From Draconibacterium orientale (GTDB taxonomy: Bacteria; Bacteroidota; Bacteroidia; Bacteroidales; FEN-979): DNA of 33,531 nt. Positions 1 to 9,660 of the stretch are shown piece after piece. The stretch spans positions 1-33,531 of the forward strand of contig DYQT01000012.1 in assembly GCA_020719165.1 (NCBI GenBank), in the 5' to 3' direction. Position 1 is the stretch's first letter; the number at the start of each line of letters is the position of its first letter. Both the position numbers and the translations under genes were made by a program. Below the pieces are notes generated by a model. It made no database searches. It had not been told where the DNA came from and worked only from the letters and a program-made list of their open reading frames with translations.

Positions 1-583
1 CCGGGGGCAGGAAACTGGGATTCTCTTGGGATGGAAGGCAACCGGCACTGTTTTGATAAACCTGAAATTTTATCAACAGAATATGCGTGCCAATGCATCC
101 TCCGAACAAAATCAGATAATCCATAAATTGTGCGATTTCACGACCAGAAATTACCGGCTTGGAATTGAATGGCTTCCATATGGTGCTTTGTTGATGAAAA
201 CCCGGATCGAGGTGAAGGAGTCGGGGGAATCATCTGCTCAACCTTCTTTTGGATACCTTGTTTACCAGGAGGCACAAATCAAATTATCGAAAACTCTGGA
301 GAGCCTCACCATACGCTATGCACTGTTTGATATTCCGCAATACGCTTCACGCATCTATGTGTATGAACCAGAGGTGCTTTACGGATATTCTGTACCTGCA
401 TATCAGGGACGCGGAATGCGGGTTTGTATGGTAGCGAAATTCAGAATGACAAGAAAAGCTGACCTTTGGGTACGGGGAGGGTTAACACGGTATTCTGACC
501 GTACGGAGGTAGGCACCGGGCTTGATCTGACGCAGGGGAATGTTCGTGGTGAGGTAACCGCACAACTGCTGGTAAAATTATAA
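1..583 (+). CDS. C-terminal part of a probable helix-hairpin-helix (ComEA-like)/beta-barrel Bacteroidota protein, truncated at window start
   Basis: The frame is open from base 2 through the listed ORF (TTG at 26). The C-terminal pattern (SRIYVYEPEVLYGYSVPAYQGRGMR..., DLWVRGGLTRY) resembles the end of large Bacteroidota HHH-domain proteins. Recognition is from memory only. Confidence 0.5.
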   Translation, partial: RGQETGILLGWKATGTVLINLKFYQQNMRANASSEQNQIIHKLCDFTTRNYRLGIEWLPYGALLMKTRIEVKESGESSAQPSFGYLVYQEAQIKLSKTLESLTIRYALFDIPQYASRIYVYEPEVLYGYSVPAYQGRGMRVCMVAKFRMTRKADLWVRGGLTRYSDRTEVGTGLDLTQGNVRGEVTAQLLVKL

Positions 584-619
584 ACACAATGGGATCAATC
601 CACACAATGCCCACAAACT

Positions 620-652
620 AAAAAAGAAAAAGGAGGCTGATTTCGCCTCCTT
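620..652 (-). terminator. Rho-independent-like terminator for the DUF4252 operon
   Basis: Perfect 8-bp stem aaggaggc (630-637)/gcctcctt (645-652) with 7-nt loop. On the minus strand it is followed by the T-rich tail TTTTTCTTTTTT. Confidence 0.7.
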
Positions 653-678
653 CCCTTTCATACCTTAACCGATATTGA

Positions 679-1236
679 TTATTTTTTGTGCGGGTTTCCC
701 ATTTTTCGCAATCCTTCCATGCCATGAATATTCATATTTTTTGACAATTTGGAAATTGTTGACAAATCAATATTCCCGGTCAGACTGAGTACCGCAACTT
801 CGGATTTATTCTTCATAAGCATGACCATTTCGCTTATTTTTCCTGATGCGTCCTGTTTGGTCATGAATTTAATGTTCTCCCTGCCCTCATTAATGGTCAT
901 CAACTCCTTGTAAATGTTGGCTGGGAAAGCGCCGGCAAATTCATTGTAAACTGCAACTGCTTTCACAATTTTCGTAGAGTCAAACCCGAAGGTAAGAACC
1001 TTCAAACCTGTAAGCTGCTCCATCATTTTTTTTATTTCAATCATATTGGTGTCCTTTGTCTCACCCTGCCCCATTTGCATCAGCATCTGGAACATCTCTT
1101 TGGATATATTCACGGTGGTAAAACCATCCTGACTGACATATTTATCGAACACCTTGTCGATAGGGCTCTGGGCATTCGTGAGGAACGGGGTCATCAGGAA
1201 TACCATGCATACTAAACTTAACATTACTTTTTTCAT
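679..1236 (-). CDS. DUF4252 domain-containing protein
   Basis: Signal peptide, then SPIDKVFDKYVSQDGFTTVNISKEMFQMLMQ, typical of DUF4252. Located downstream of a sigma/anti-sigma pair. Confidence 0.85.
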   Translation of the reverse strand: MKKVMLSLVCMVFLMTPFLTNAQSPIDKVFDKYVSQDGFTTVNISKEMFQMLMQMGQGETKDTNMIEIKKMMEQLTGLKVLTFGFDSTKIVKAVAVYNEFAGAFPANIYKELMTINEGRENIKFMTKQDASGKISEMVMLMKNKSEVAVLSLTGNIDLSTISKLSKNMNIHGMEGLRKMGNPHKK

Positions 1237-1238
1237 GG

Positions 1239-1814
1239 TTATTTTGATTTTATGGACTGATTTATAATTTCGTCCGGATTAATAATTAGGGTTTCAACTT
1301 GATAAAATTTATTAAAGAGTTGCATGTTTTTCATGGCTTTATCGACGGTGCCCAACCGTTCAACCTGTTTCAAACCAAAATTCAGATTTCCGGAAACCAA
1401 CAAGAGTGCTTCACTTGCATTGGCATAGGCAAGGTTGGTATCCGTCAGTTTGGTCTGTGAATATTTTTCTTTGAAAACATCATTCCGAAATGTAAAAAAG
1501 AGACCGATAAGCAACAGGAACCCGGCAGCAATGGAGGTTATGAACGCTAATCGGTTCTTGGTTGAATACAAGCGAAAAACCGGTATCACCTTCTCGTCTC
1601 CAGTTAGTTTCGCCACAACTTTCTGTTCAAAGTTTGGTTCGGGCATATCAATCATCTGCTCCTGAGCAAGATAAGTGAATAGTGGTTTGTAATCCCTAAG
1701 GTGTAGCGGGATATCGTTCCCCTGGAAATAATCCCTAAGGGTTTTTTCCTCGCGGATGCTTGTATTTCCTTCGAAGTACTTTTCAAGCAATATTTCAATT
1801 CCGTTGGTAGTCAT
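1239..1814 (-). CDS. Putative anti-sigma factor-like single-pass membrane protein
   Basis: 191 aa with a central hydrophobic segment (RLAFITSIAAGFLLLIGLFFTF). Overlaps the 3' end of the ECF sigma gene by 20 nt. Confidence 0.65.
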   Translation of the reverse strand: MTTNGIEILLEKYFEGNTSIREEKTLRDYFQGNDIPLHLRDYKPLFTYLAQEQMIDMPEPNFEQKVVAKLTGDEKVIPVFRLYSTKNRLAFITSIAAGFLLLIGLFFTFRNDVFKEKYSQTKLTDTNLAYANASEALLLVSGNLNFGLKQVERLGTVDKAMKNMQLFNKFYQVETLIINPDEIINQSIKSK

Positions 1815-2310
1815 ATACTTTTGTGTTAATCAACAATTCTCTGATCCGTTTTCTGGCTCGTGACAAGGCCACCCGGATTGCGTTTTCATTCATCTCAACA
1901 ACTTCTGCAATATCATTAAATTCATACCCTTCAATATCCCTCAGATGCATGATCATCTGTTGCTGCTCGGGGAGCAGTTTAATTGCCTGATGGAGGCGAT
2001 AAACCAGGTCGGAATGATCAACTTTTTCTTCATCGGGCATATTCTCAATAAATTGGCGATGATTCTCTATGTTTTCCACCGGAAATCGCCGGGCCTTGAT
2101 CTTATCCAGACACAAATTTTTCGTAGTAATCATAGCCAGCGCTTCAACACTGCGGTATTCGTCAAGTTTTTCACGTCTGTTCCAGAGCCGGATGAAAGCT
2201 TCCTGAACTACATCTTCCGCCTCCTCAGTGTGGTCAAGCATGCGCCTGGCAAAACGGAAAAGCTTGTTTTTCAATGGATAAACGCTATTCTGAAATTCCT
2301 GAAGATTCAT
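1795..2310 (-). CDS. ECF-type RNA polymerase sigma-70 factor
   Basis: Region 2 (HTEEAEDVVQEAFIRLWNRREKLDEYRS) and region 4 (LLPEQQQMIMHLRDIEGYEFNDIAEVVEMNENAIRVALSRARKRIRELL). Confidence 0.93.
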   Translation of the reverse strand: MNLQEFQNSVYPLKNKLFRFARRMLDHTEEAEDVVQEAFIRLWNRREKLDEYRSVEALAMITTKNLCLDKIKARRFPVENIENHRQFIENMPDEEKVDHSDLVYRLHQAIKLLPEQQQMIMHLRDIEGYEFNDIAEVVEMNENAIRVALSRARKRIRELLINTKVYDYQRN

Positions 2311-2392
2311 ATGGACATGGAGACGAAGCTCAATTAAAAATATTACAATAAAATCAGAAAATATGGAAAATACTGTATTTGATCATGATGAC

Positions 2393-2422
2393 TTGCATAA
2401 TATGCAAATTTGACTATTTTTG
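2393..2422 (+). promoter_or_regulatory. Bacteroidota-type promoter for the POT transporter gene
   Basis: TTG (2393-2395), 19-nt spacer, TATTTTTG (2415-2422), fitting the TTG-N19-TAnnTTTG consensus, about 50 nt upstream of the ATG at 2474. Confidence 0.6.
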
Positions 2423-2473
2423 CATTGAACATCCCGACAATTCAATATTTATTCACCAACAACCAATTTCAAT

Positions 2474-4300
2474 ATGTTAAAAGGACATCCTAAAGGGCTC
2501 TTTGTGGCGTTTTTCTCAAACATGGGCGAACGCTTTGGTTTTTACACGATGATGGCTATTCTCGTTCTGTTTCTTCAGGCAAAATATGGATTATCAGAAG
2601 AAGATGCAGGTAGCTATTACAGCTGGTTTTACTTTGGCATCTATGCACTTGCCCTGCTGGGAGGTATTTTAGCCGATGCCACGCGGAAATATAAAACGGT
2701 TATTCTGGCTGGTATCATTGTCATGTTTTTAGGGTACATCATTATGGCGCTCCCTGGCAACCCACTTACAATCACCCTTATCGGACTGTTTACCATCGCC
2801 TTTGGAAATGGTTTGTTTAAAGGAAATTTACAGGCTGTTGTTGGTCAGTTGTATGATGATCCCAAGTATTCTAAAGTGCGCGATTCAGCCTTTATGATAT
2901 TTTACATGGGGATCAACATCGGGGCTTTCTTTGCTCCTTTTGTGGCGACAGGCATTCGAAACTGGTTTCTCAAAACCCAGGGTTTTATGCACGACGGAAG
3001 TCTTCCTGCCATGTGTCATGCCTATCAGAAAGGAACGCTGCAAGATACCTCTAAATTCCAGGAACTGGCAGATAAAGTGTCAGGCTTATCGGTCACAGAT
3101 CTCGGCTCTTTTGCACAAAATTATATCGACGCTTTCGCAAGAGGCTATAATTACGCGTTCGGAATAGCCGCCGGGGCAATGGTACTATCGTTGCTGGTGT
3201 ATATTATATTCAACAAGTTTTTACCCAGCGTTGATAAAGTTAAAAAAGCCGAAGATGCCAATAAACCAAAGGCCAATGCCAACCTTGTCAGCTTTTTGCT
3301 GGGTGGTGGATTGATGATTACCACCTCGGTTGTTTTCTATTTCCTGCTTAGGAATACCGTAAAGGATGCCGCTGCACTGGGTGCTGCTGTTGGCTTATTC
3401 ATCGGATTTGTTGCCATCATGCTCCAGGTATCTACCAAAGAGGAAAGACCTCGGGTTACCTCCCTGATCCTGGTATTTGTGGTTGTGATTTTCTTCTGGA
3501 TGTCGTTTCATCAAAATGGATTGACCCTGACATTCTTTGCCCGTGATTATACGGTTAAAGAGGTTGCACCATTTACCAATATTTTCTTCAACCTTCAGTC
3601 AATCCTGGCCTTTATTGGTACGATAGCCGGCCTGGTTTTATTATTCAGGAAGAATATAACTCAGAGAATCATCGGTGGATCGATGTTCGTAGTTTTAGGC
3701 GGGCTTACATATTATTTCATCACTACCTACAATGCAACAAACCCCATTGCACCGGAAGTGTTTCAATCGTTCAACCCGTTGTTCATAGTTTCGTTGACAT
3801 TCCCTGTAATGGGAATATTTGCCTGGCTGAGCAAGAAAAACCTTGAGCCATCGGCACCTAAGAAGATCGGCATCGGGATGATTATTGCCGCTATCGGTTT
3901 TTTGGTCATCCTGGTTGCATCCCTTGGTCTGATATCTCCACATGAATTGCAATATGTTGATTCATCAGGCATTACTAAATACAATCCGGTACCTGACAGT
4001 TCTCGGGTAGCACCTTACTGGCTCATCAGCAGCTACCTGATTCTTACCATTGCAGAGCTGTTTTTAAGTCCGATGGGACTCTCTTTCGTGTCGAAAGTTG
4101 CTCCTCCCCGCTTCCAGGGATTAATGCAGGGAGGCTGGCTTCTTGCAACCGCTGTTGGAAATAAATTCCTCTTTATCGGCAGTAAGTTCTGGGGAGTTTT
4201 AGACCTTTGGCAGCTTTGGGCCATCTTTATTGTTTGTTGTGTTCTTTCGGCATTGTTCATCTTTTCAATTATGAAAAGGCTTGAAGCTGCCACAAAATAA
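2474..4300 (+). CDS. POT family proton-dependent oligopeptide transporter (MFS)
   Basis: 608 aa, multi-TM. N-terminal NMGERFGFYTMMAILVLFLQAKYG and GGILADATRKYKTVILAG are POT/PTR-type motifs. Confidence 0.9.
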   Translation: MLKGHPKGLFVAFFSNMGERFGFYTMMAILVLFLQAKYGLSEEDAGSYYSWFYFGIYALALLGGILADATRKYKTVILAGIIVMFLGYIIMALPGNPLTITLIGLFTIAFGNGLFKGNLQAVVGQLYDDPKYSKVRDSAFMIFYMGINIGAFFAPFVATGIRNWFLKTQGFMHDGSLPAMCHAYQKGTLQDTSKFQELADKVSGLSVTDLGSFAQNYIDAFARGYNYAFGIAAGAMVLSLLVYIIFNKFLPSVDKVKKAEDANKPKANANLVSFLLGGGLMITTSVVFYFLLRNTVKDAAALGAAVGLFIGFVAIMLQVSTKEERPRVTSLILVFVVVIFFWMSFHQNGLTLTFFARDYTVKEVAPFTNIFFNLQSILAFIGTIAGLVLLFRKNITQRIIGGSMFVVLGGLTYYFITTYNATNPIAPEVFQSFNPLFIVSLTFPVMGIFAWLSKKNLEPSAPKKIGIGMIIAAIGFLVILVASLGLISPHELQYVDSSGITKYNPVPDSSRVAPYWLISSYLILTIAELFLSPMGLSFVSKVAPPRFQGLMQGGWLLATAVGNKFLFIGSKFWGVLDLWQLWAIFIVCCVLSALFIFSIMKRLEAATK

Positions 4301-4326
4301 CGTTGGATTTTTTGTGTATATTTTTG

Positions 4327-4357
4327 TCCGGCGAAGTAAGTGCTTCGCCGGATTTTT
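4327..4357 (+). terminator. Rho-independent terminator downstream of the POT transporter
   Basis: Perfect 10-bp stem tccggcgaag (4327-4336)/cttcgccgga (4343-4352), 6-nt loop, followed by TTTTT. Confidence 0.85.
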
Positions 4358-4386
4358 TATACATACCGAATATTAATCAAAGAATC

Positions 4387-5418
4387 TTGAATATCAAACA
4401 GTTTGAATGGGGGCATCCCCGGCGATTCAACTCCTACACCGAATACATCCGGAAAACCTTTGGGGAGCGGATGCAGAAAGTGGTGGTGGACGCAGGGTTC
4501 ACATGCCCCAACCGGGATGGTGCCAAGGGTTTTGGCGGATGTACCTATTGCAACAACGATGCCTTTAACCCATCTTATTGCAGCCCGGTTGAACCGTTAC
4601 ACATTCAGATAGAAAAAGGCATCCGCTTTCATCAGGTACGATATCGCAGGGCTTCAAAATACCTGGTGTACTTCCAGCCATACAGCAACACCTATGCACC
4701 GCTGGCAAAACTTAAGAAAGTGTACGAAGAGGCGCTTTCGTATCCAAATGTAGTGGGTTTGGTTATTGGTACCCGGCCCGATTGCATCGATGATGCCAAG
4801 CTTGAGTACCTCCGCGATTTATCTGCTCAGTATTACATTCAGATTGAATACGGGGTTGAATCATGTTTCGATAAAACCCTGCTGCGTATCAACCGCCAGC
4901 ATGATTATGCCACCAGCGAGCAGGTGATTAGGAGAACCCATGAATTTGGCATTAAAACCGGGGCACATTTCATTTTTGGCTTGCCTGGCGAATCAATGGA
5001 CGAGATGCTTGCTTATGCCGATATAATTTCAGCATTGCCGCTCGATTCGGTTAAATTTCACCAATTGCAGATTGTAAAAGGAACGGCGATGGAGCGTGAA
5101 TTTAACGAATGCCAGTCAAGAGTGGGAATCGTTGCTGCTTCTGATTTTCATCCATTTACCCTGGAAGGGTATATTTCGTTTATAGTAAGGTTTGTTGAAA
5201 AACTGAACCCAGCGATTGTTATTGAACGATTTTCGGGTGAAGTACCACCAAGGTTTATCAACTCAGGAACCATTGAACAAGGCTCTGATGGAGAGCAACA
5301 CGCCGCAACACCGACACCCCATAATGGCTGGGGATTGATTCGTCATGATGCCGTTTTGCGATTGATTGAAAAAGAGTTGGAAAAACAGGATACCTGGCAG
5401 GGTAAATACTACACGTGA
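4387..5418 (+). CDS. TIGR01212-family radical SAM protein (YhcC-like)
   Basis: CPNRDGAKGFGGCTYCNNDAF gives a radical SAM-type Cys cluster with family-typical context, plus IEYGVESCFDKTLLRINRQHDY and HFIFGLPGES. TTG start at 4387 is preferred because the listed ORF start (4303) runs through the terminator hairpin. Confidence 0.9.
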   Translation: MNIKQFEWGHPRRFNSYTEYIRKTFGERMQKVVVDAGFTCPNRDGAKGFGGCTYCNNDAFNPSYCSPVEPLHIQIEKGIRFHQVRYRRASKYLVYFQPYSNTYAPLAKLKKVYEEALSYPNVVGLVIGTRPDCIDDAKLEYLRDLSAQYYIQIEYGVESCFDKTLLRINRQHDYATSEQVIRRTHEFGIKTGAHFIFGLPGESMDEMLAYADIISALPLDSVKFHQLQIVKGTAMEREFNECQSRVGIVAASDFHPFTLEGYISFIVRFVEKLNPAIVIERFSGEVPPRFINSGTIEQGSDGEQHAATPTPHNGWGLIRHDAVLRLIEKELEKQDTWQGKYYT

Positions 5419-6098
5419 ATCGAAACATTTGATGCCATAATAGCCCTGGAGATGGCTGTTTGCAAAAGTTTTATTACTGTTTCCGTTTCGGAGGCCGGCG
5501 ATTTAAACTGGGTGATTTCATTGATGTGTCCACGAAGTTTAATGTACTGAATATAACTGCCAAAGTTTTTTCGCACCATTTTGCAGTTATTCATCACCAC
5601 AAGCAACATCAAGTCCTCATCATTCATCATTTTCCCGGAGACAACCTTTTCACAAATTTGTTCCTGTAACCTGCGCTTGACTTCGATGTTAAGCAGGGGA
5701 AATTTCGTTTGATAAAAAACTACCAGAAAACTGTACTCCTCCCTGCTGATTATTTTCTGATGCAAAAGTTGCTTTAAAACCGTTTTCCTCAGGAGCAGTT
5801 TTTTATACACAATCCGTTGGATCCAGGAACGAAGACTCCGCGGTTTTCCAGATGCTTTGATCAGATTTAAAACCCTGTCAAGGATGACATCTTCGGTTGA
5901 TTTCGCATTAACAACAAGAACTTCATCATTAACAAACTGGATCCTTCCCTGCTGATACAATTGAAAAAGAATGGCTCCAACCAGTCCAAATTTTATTTTG
6001 TGCTCTGATGACCCAAACCATCCTTTGTCATCGAGTGCAAGCAGGACAACCTTTTGAAGTAATGTTAATTCTTCTATTTTTTTATATGTATCCATCAA
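5409..6098 (-). CDS. GPP34 (GOLPH3/Vps74-like) family protein
   Basis: KIEELTLLQKVVLLALDDKGWFG...LVGAILFQLYQQGRIQFVNDEVLV...RSWIQRI resembles the GPP34 fold family. Tail-to-tail overlap with the radical SAM gene. Confidence 0.75.
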   Translation of the reverse strand: MMDTYKKIEELTLLQKVVLLALDDKGWFGSSEHKIKFGLVGAILFQLYQQGRIQFVNDEVLVVNAKSTEDVILDRVLNLIKASGKPRSLRSWIQRIVYKKLLLRKTVLKQLLHQKIISREEYSFLVVFYQTKFPLLNIEVKRRLQEQICEKVVSGKMMNDEDLMLLVVMNNCKMVRKNFGSYIQYIKLRGHINEITQFKSPASETETVIKLLQTAISRAIMASNVSIHV

Positions 6099-6155
6099 AT
6101 ATATGAAAAAATTATTTCAGCCTATAAAATTAAGAAAATTTCATATCGAAAACAA

Positions 6156-6917
6156 TTAATTAAATGTTCCACCCAGGTAAAGTTTTGTCTTTTCCATTTT
6201 CGGATTTCCAAACACCTCTTCCACACTGCCTTGTTCAATAACATCGCCAAGATACATAAATACAACATTATCGGCAATCCTTTTGGCCTGACGAAGTACG
6301 TGGGTTACCAAAACGATGGTATAATCGGTTTTAAGTTTAAAAAAGGTCTCTTCAATAAACTGGCTTGAAATAGGGTCGAGTGCTGAAGTTGGCTCATCAG
6401 CCAGGATAATTTCAGGATTTACAGCCAATCCTCTTGCAAGGCAAAGACGTTGCTGCTGACCAATTGAGAGCCGCGAAGCAGGCTCATGCAACCTCGATCT
6501 GATCTCATCCCATAAATTGGCTTGCTGCAGATAATGCATAACCAGCTTATGAGTCTCCCGACGGCTTCTTATACCCCTGAGTTTCAAAGCATATGCAATA
6601 TTATTGTAAATTGTCATGGGCAATGGGTAGGGACGTTGCGACAACAATCCCATTTGCTGCCTTAGTTTATAAATATCTTCCTTTGCAGCAAGGATATTGT
6701 TGTTGTCGATCATAATCTGGCCGCTTACCTTTAATTCGGGATAGAGGTCGGTAAGCCTGTTGAGACATTTAAGCAGTGTCGTTTTACCGCAACCCGACGG
6801 CCCCAGAATCACGGTAATTTTATTTTTAGGAATATCTATGTTGATATTCTTAAGAATTTGGGTTTTCCCTGCAAATACGTTTAAATCCCTGATCTCTATT
6901 TTTGTATTTTGATCCAT
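6156..6917 (-). CDS. pstB: Phosphate ABC transporter ATP-binding protein
   Basis: Walker A GPSGCGKTTLL, signature LSIGQQQRLCLARGLA, Walker B IILADEPTSALDPIS. In an operon with pstSCA homologues. Confidence 0.93.
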   Translation of the reverse strand: MDQNTKIEIRDLNVFAGKTQILKNINIDIPKNKITVILGPSGCGKTTLLKCLNRLTDLYPELKVSGQIMIDNNNILAAKEDIYKLRQQMGLLSQRPYPLPMTIYNNIAYALKLRGIRSRRETHKLVMHYLQQANLWDEIRSRLHEPASRLSIGQQQRLCLARGLAVNPEIILADEPTSALDPISSQFIEETFFKLKTDYTIVLVTHVLRQAKRIADNVVFMYLGDVIEQGSVEEVFGNPKMEKTKLYLGGTFN

Positions 6918-6929
6918 CCGATATTCAGG

Positions 6930-7787
6930 CTAAAAATTGATTTTTGTTTTGTGGTATCGCTTACCAAGCCCACGGGAGAACAAACTTACGATTAATATTA
7001 TCAGCGTCAACACCAAAGCTGATGCATAAGCCCGGTTTTGCACCTCGGGAACCGGTGAAGAGAGTTGGAAGAATATCGACAATGGCAGTGTTGCCACAGG
7101 CTCAAGAAGGCCATTTGGAAGATGATCTGTATAACCCGCAGTGAACAATACGGCAGCGGCATCCCCGATTCCCCGGCCAAATGAAAGCAGCACAGCGGTA
7201 ATAATGCCGGAGAATGACTGTCGCGTAAATATTTTAAACGCGATTTCCGACTTGTTTGATCCAAGAGAATAGGCTGCCTCCTGCAATCCAATCGGTACGG
7301 TACGGAGAATTTCATCCATCGAGCGAATCATGATAGGCAGGATAAACAAGGTAACGGTCAGGATACCCGCAAGCAGTGAAGTTTGAAGTCCAAACAAAAT
7401 CATCAGTGAAAATCCAAATGCCCCATACACGATTGAAGGAATTCCCCAAACAAGATCAAGCAGAAAACGAATAATGTCAACCATCTTTTTTTGCCTGATC
7501 AAAAACACATTGAGATAGAGCGCCACGGGGAGCCCGATGACAAAAGCCAGCATGGTAGCCCCCGATGCCAGCGCGAGCGACCCCAGGATTGCATTCAGGA
7601 TACCCCCTCCTTTTCCGTAATAATATCCTCCCTGCGGTATTTGCGTCAGCATTTCCCAGGAAATCGATCGAACTCCTTTTTCAAAAATACTGTATATGAT
7701 GATGGCCAGTATGGCCAATATGAAGTAAGTCGCAAAGATCATCAGCGCCTTAAAAACTTTCTCTTCTATTTTTTGACCTCTTGTCAA
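6930..7787 (-). CDS. pstA: Phosphate ABC transporter permease PstA
   Basis: Multi-TM permease with GLQEAAYSLGSNKSEIAFKI EAA loop and GRGIGDAAAVLFTAG. Adjacent to pstB and pstC. Confidence 0.92.
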   Translation of the reverse strand: MTRGQKIEEKVFKALMIFATYFILAILAIIIYSIFEKGVRSISWEMLTQIPQGGYYYGKGGGILNAILGSLALASGATMLAFVIGLPVALYLNVFLIRQKKMVDIIRFLLDLVWGIPSIVYGAFGFSLMILFGLQTSLLAGILTVTLFILPIMIRSMDEILRTVPIGLQEAAYSLGSNKSEIAFKIFTRQSFSGIITAVLLSFGRGIGDAAAVLFTAGYTDHLPNGLLEPVATLPLSIFFQLSSPVPEVQNRAYASALVLTLIILIVSLFSRGLGKRYHKTKINF

Positions 7788-7790
7788 TGG

Positions 7791-8681
7791 TTAATACTTG
7801 TTAAAACGTACAATAAAAAAATGCATCACCAGGTTAAAAAAAAGCGACACAGCCAATAACAGCAAAGCAGCAAACATTAATGCGGCATCGTACTTTGGAA
7901 TCGAAAGCATCTCCCCGTAGTTGTTTGCTATGAGAGCAGGCAAGGTATAGCCGGGATCAAACACACTTTTGGGCAATTTGACCACGTTCCCCACGACCAT
8001 CAGTACTGCCATGGTTTCACCAAATGCCCGGGCAAGTCCAAACCCAAAAGCCGCAATAATGCCAGAAAGCGCCTTTTTAACCAATACATGTTTGGTGGTT
8101 TGCCATTGTGTAGCGCCAAGAGAGAGAGCGGCCTCCTTCAATTCCATGGGAATTGCCCTGAAAATCTCGATCAGGATATTCAACACAAAGGGTATTATCA
8201 TGATTGAAAGTACAAATGAAGATGCGAGGATGCTGTACCCCATTGTTTTCACCCCCAGCAGAGGCCCCAGATAACGGGAAATGAATGGAACAATGACCAG
8301 GATCCCCCACAAACCATAAACCACGGAAGGAAGTCCTGCCAGTATATCAATCGCAGGATGCATGATGCGCAGAAAGAACTTCCTGGTATATTGTGTCACA
8401 TAAATTGCTGTCAGCAAACAAATTGGCGCTGTTATAAGCATGGCAACAAGGGTGACCCAGATGGAGCCGACAATAAAGGGATAAAACCCAAAATGTCCGC
8501 TTCCCGGTTTCCACGTTTTGGAAAAAATAAGATCAATAATCGAGTAGTCCTGAATGAGTACTACCGATTTAATATACAGTCCGATAAAGAGAAAAAAAGG
8601 CAAAAAAGCAACCAGCAGCAAGCTGATAATCATCCATGTATAGTTTACGGCATGACGCTGCCCCCTGTTGAGAAGGTACAT
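7791..8681 (-). CDS. pstC: Phosphate ABC transporter permease PstC
   Basis: Multi-TM permease with ELKEAALSLGATQWQTTKHVLVKKALSGIIAAFGFGLARAFGETMAVLMVVGN. Confidence 0.92.
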   Translation of the reverse strand: MYLLNRGQRHAVNYTWMIISLLLVAFLPFFLFIGLYIKSVVLIQDYSIIDLIFSKTWKPGSGHFGFYPFIVGSIWVTLVAMLITAPICLLTAIYVTQYTRKFFLRIMHPAIDILAGLPSVVYGLWGILVIVPFISRYLGPLLGVKTMGYSILASSFVLSIMIIPFVLNILIEIFRAIPMELKEAALSLGATQWQTTKHVLVKKALSGIIAAFGFGLARAFGETMAVLMVVGNVVKLPKSVFDPGYTLPALIANNYGEMLSIPKYDAALMFAALLLLAVSLFFNLVMHFFIVRFNKY

Positions 8682-8682
8682 T

Positions 8683-9660
8683 TCAGTTTAGCTTTTTCAA
8701 TTCTGATTGAACCTGCTCCGGTTTGATGGTAACATAACCGGCTTCATTCACGAATTTCTGTCCATCTGTTAATATCCATTTTAAAAACTCATGAACCAGA
8801 AAATTTTCGGGCTTTCCTCCCGAAACGAGGTAGAGGTCTCGGGCAGGTGGTGATGGATAAATACCATCATTGATGGCCTTCATTACCTGATCCATACTGC
8901 CGTAAAAATCTTCCTCCGGGTCAATTCTTCCATTATTATTCAGGTCAATCGGTATAACTTCCAAACCCGGATAAATTTTTCGCGTGCTCATTTCATAAAT
9001 GAAGCCAAGGTTGTTAAAACCGACACCTTCCGGTGTTCTTCTAACGGCATCTGCCACACCCGGATCACCATTAACCCCCAGCCCAAGTAAATCTTCCTGT
9101 GTTTTCCCATTCAGATATTTCGCCCACATGTCGGCAGCTCCGCAGGCATCGGAACGTGTAAATGCCTGAAGCTCAACGGTTGAATTAGTTCCTACAGCTT
9201 GTCCCCAGGTCTTCATCGTACCATTTATAAATATTTCGACAAATTTCTCCCGGGTAAGACCCTTTTTCTTGAGTTCGGCTAAAACCGGATTTTGCGCATT
9301 AACGGTTGGCAGAACCGCGTCTTTTGCAACAGCAATCCACCACGCTCCTTTTGCCTGTTCTTCGGGACTGACCGATTTCGAATACATGCCTAAATCAACC
9401 ATTTTTGAGAGTGCATCCGTCATTCCTTTACCCGCTCCGCCGGCAGAAACATTCACCGTTACCTCTGGATTCAGTTTCTGAAATTCCTCCGCCCATTTAA
9501 CTGCAAGCGGATAGAGTGCAAATGCGCCTGAAAGTGTGATCTTGCCTTTCAGTTTCCCATCACCAGAGTTCGATTGGTTTGATGGTGTCGGGTTGCAGCC
9601 CGAAAGGGCGATAACACCGGAAATAACGATAAAAGAGATAAAAATGTGTTTAAAAATCAT
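8683..9660 (-). CDS. pstS: Phosphate ABC transporter substrate-binding lipoprotein PstS
   Basis: Lipobox-like VIALSGC, ITLSGAFALYPLAVKWAEEFQKLNPEVTVNVSAGGAGKGMTDAL. Next to pstCAB. Confidence 0.92.
   Translation of the reverse strand: MIFKHIFISFIVISGVIALSGCNPTPSNQSNSGDGKLKGKITLSGAFALYPLAVKWAEEFQKLNPEVTVNVSAGGAGKGMTDALSKMVDLGMYSKSVSPEEQAKGAWWIAVAKDAVLPTVNAQNPVLAELKKKGLTREKFVEIFINGTMKTWGQAVGTNSTVELQAFTRSDACGAADMWAKYLNGKTQEDLLGLGVNGDPGVADAVRRTPEGVGFNNLGFIYEMSTRKIYPGLEVIPIDLNNNGRIDPEEDFYGSMDQVMKAINDGIYPSPPARDLYLVSGGKPENFLVHEFLKWILTDGQKFVNEAGYVTIKPEQVQSELKKLN

Noticed and set aside
4303-4386. N-terminal extension of the radical SAM ORF
   Set aside because: Contains a strong rho-independent terminator (4327-4357). 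The TTG at 4387 starts the conserved part.
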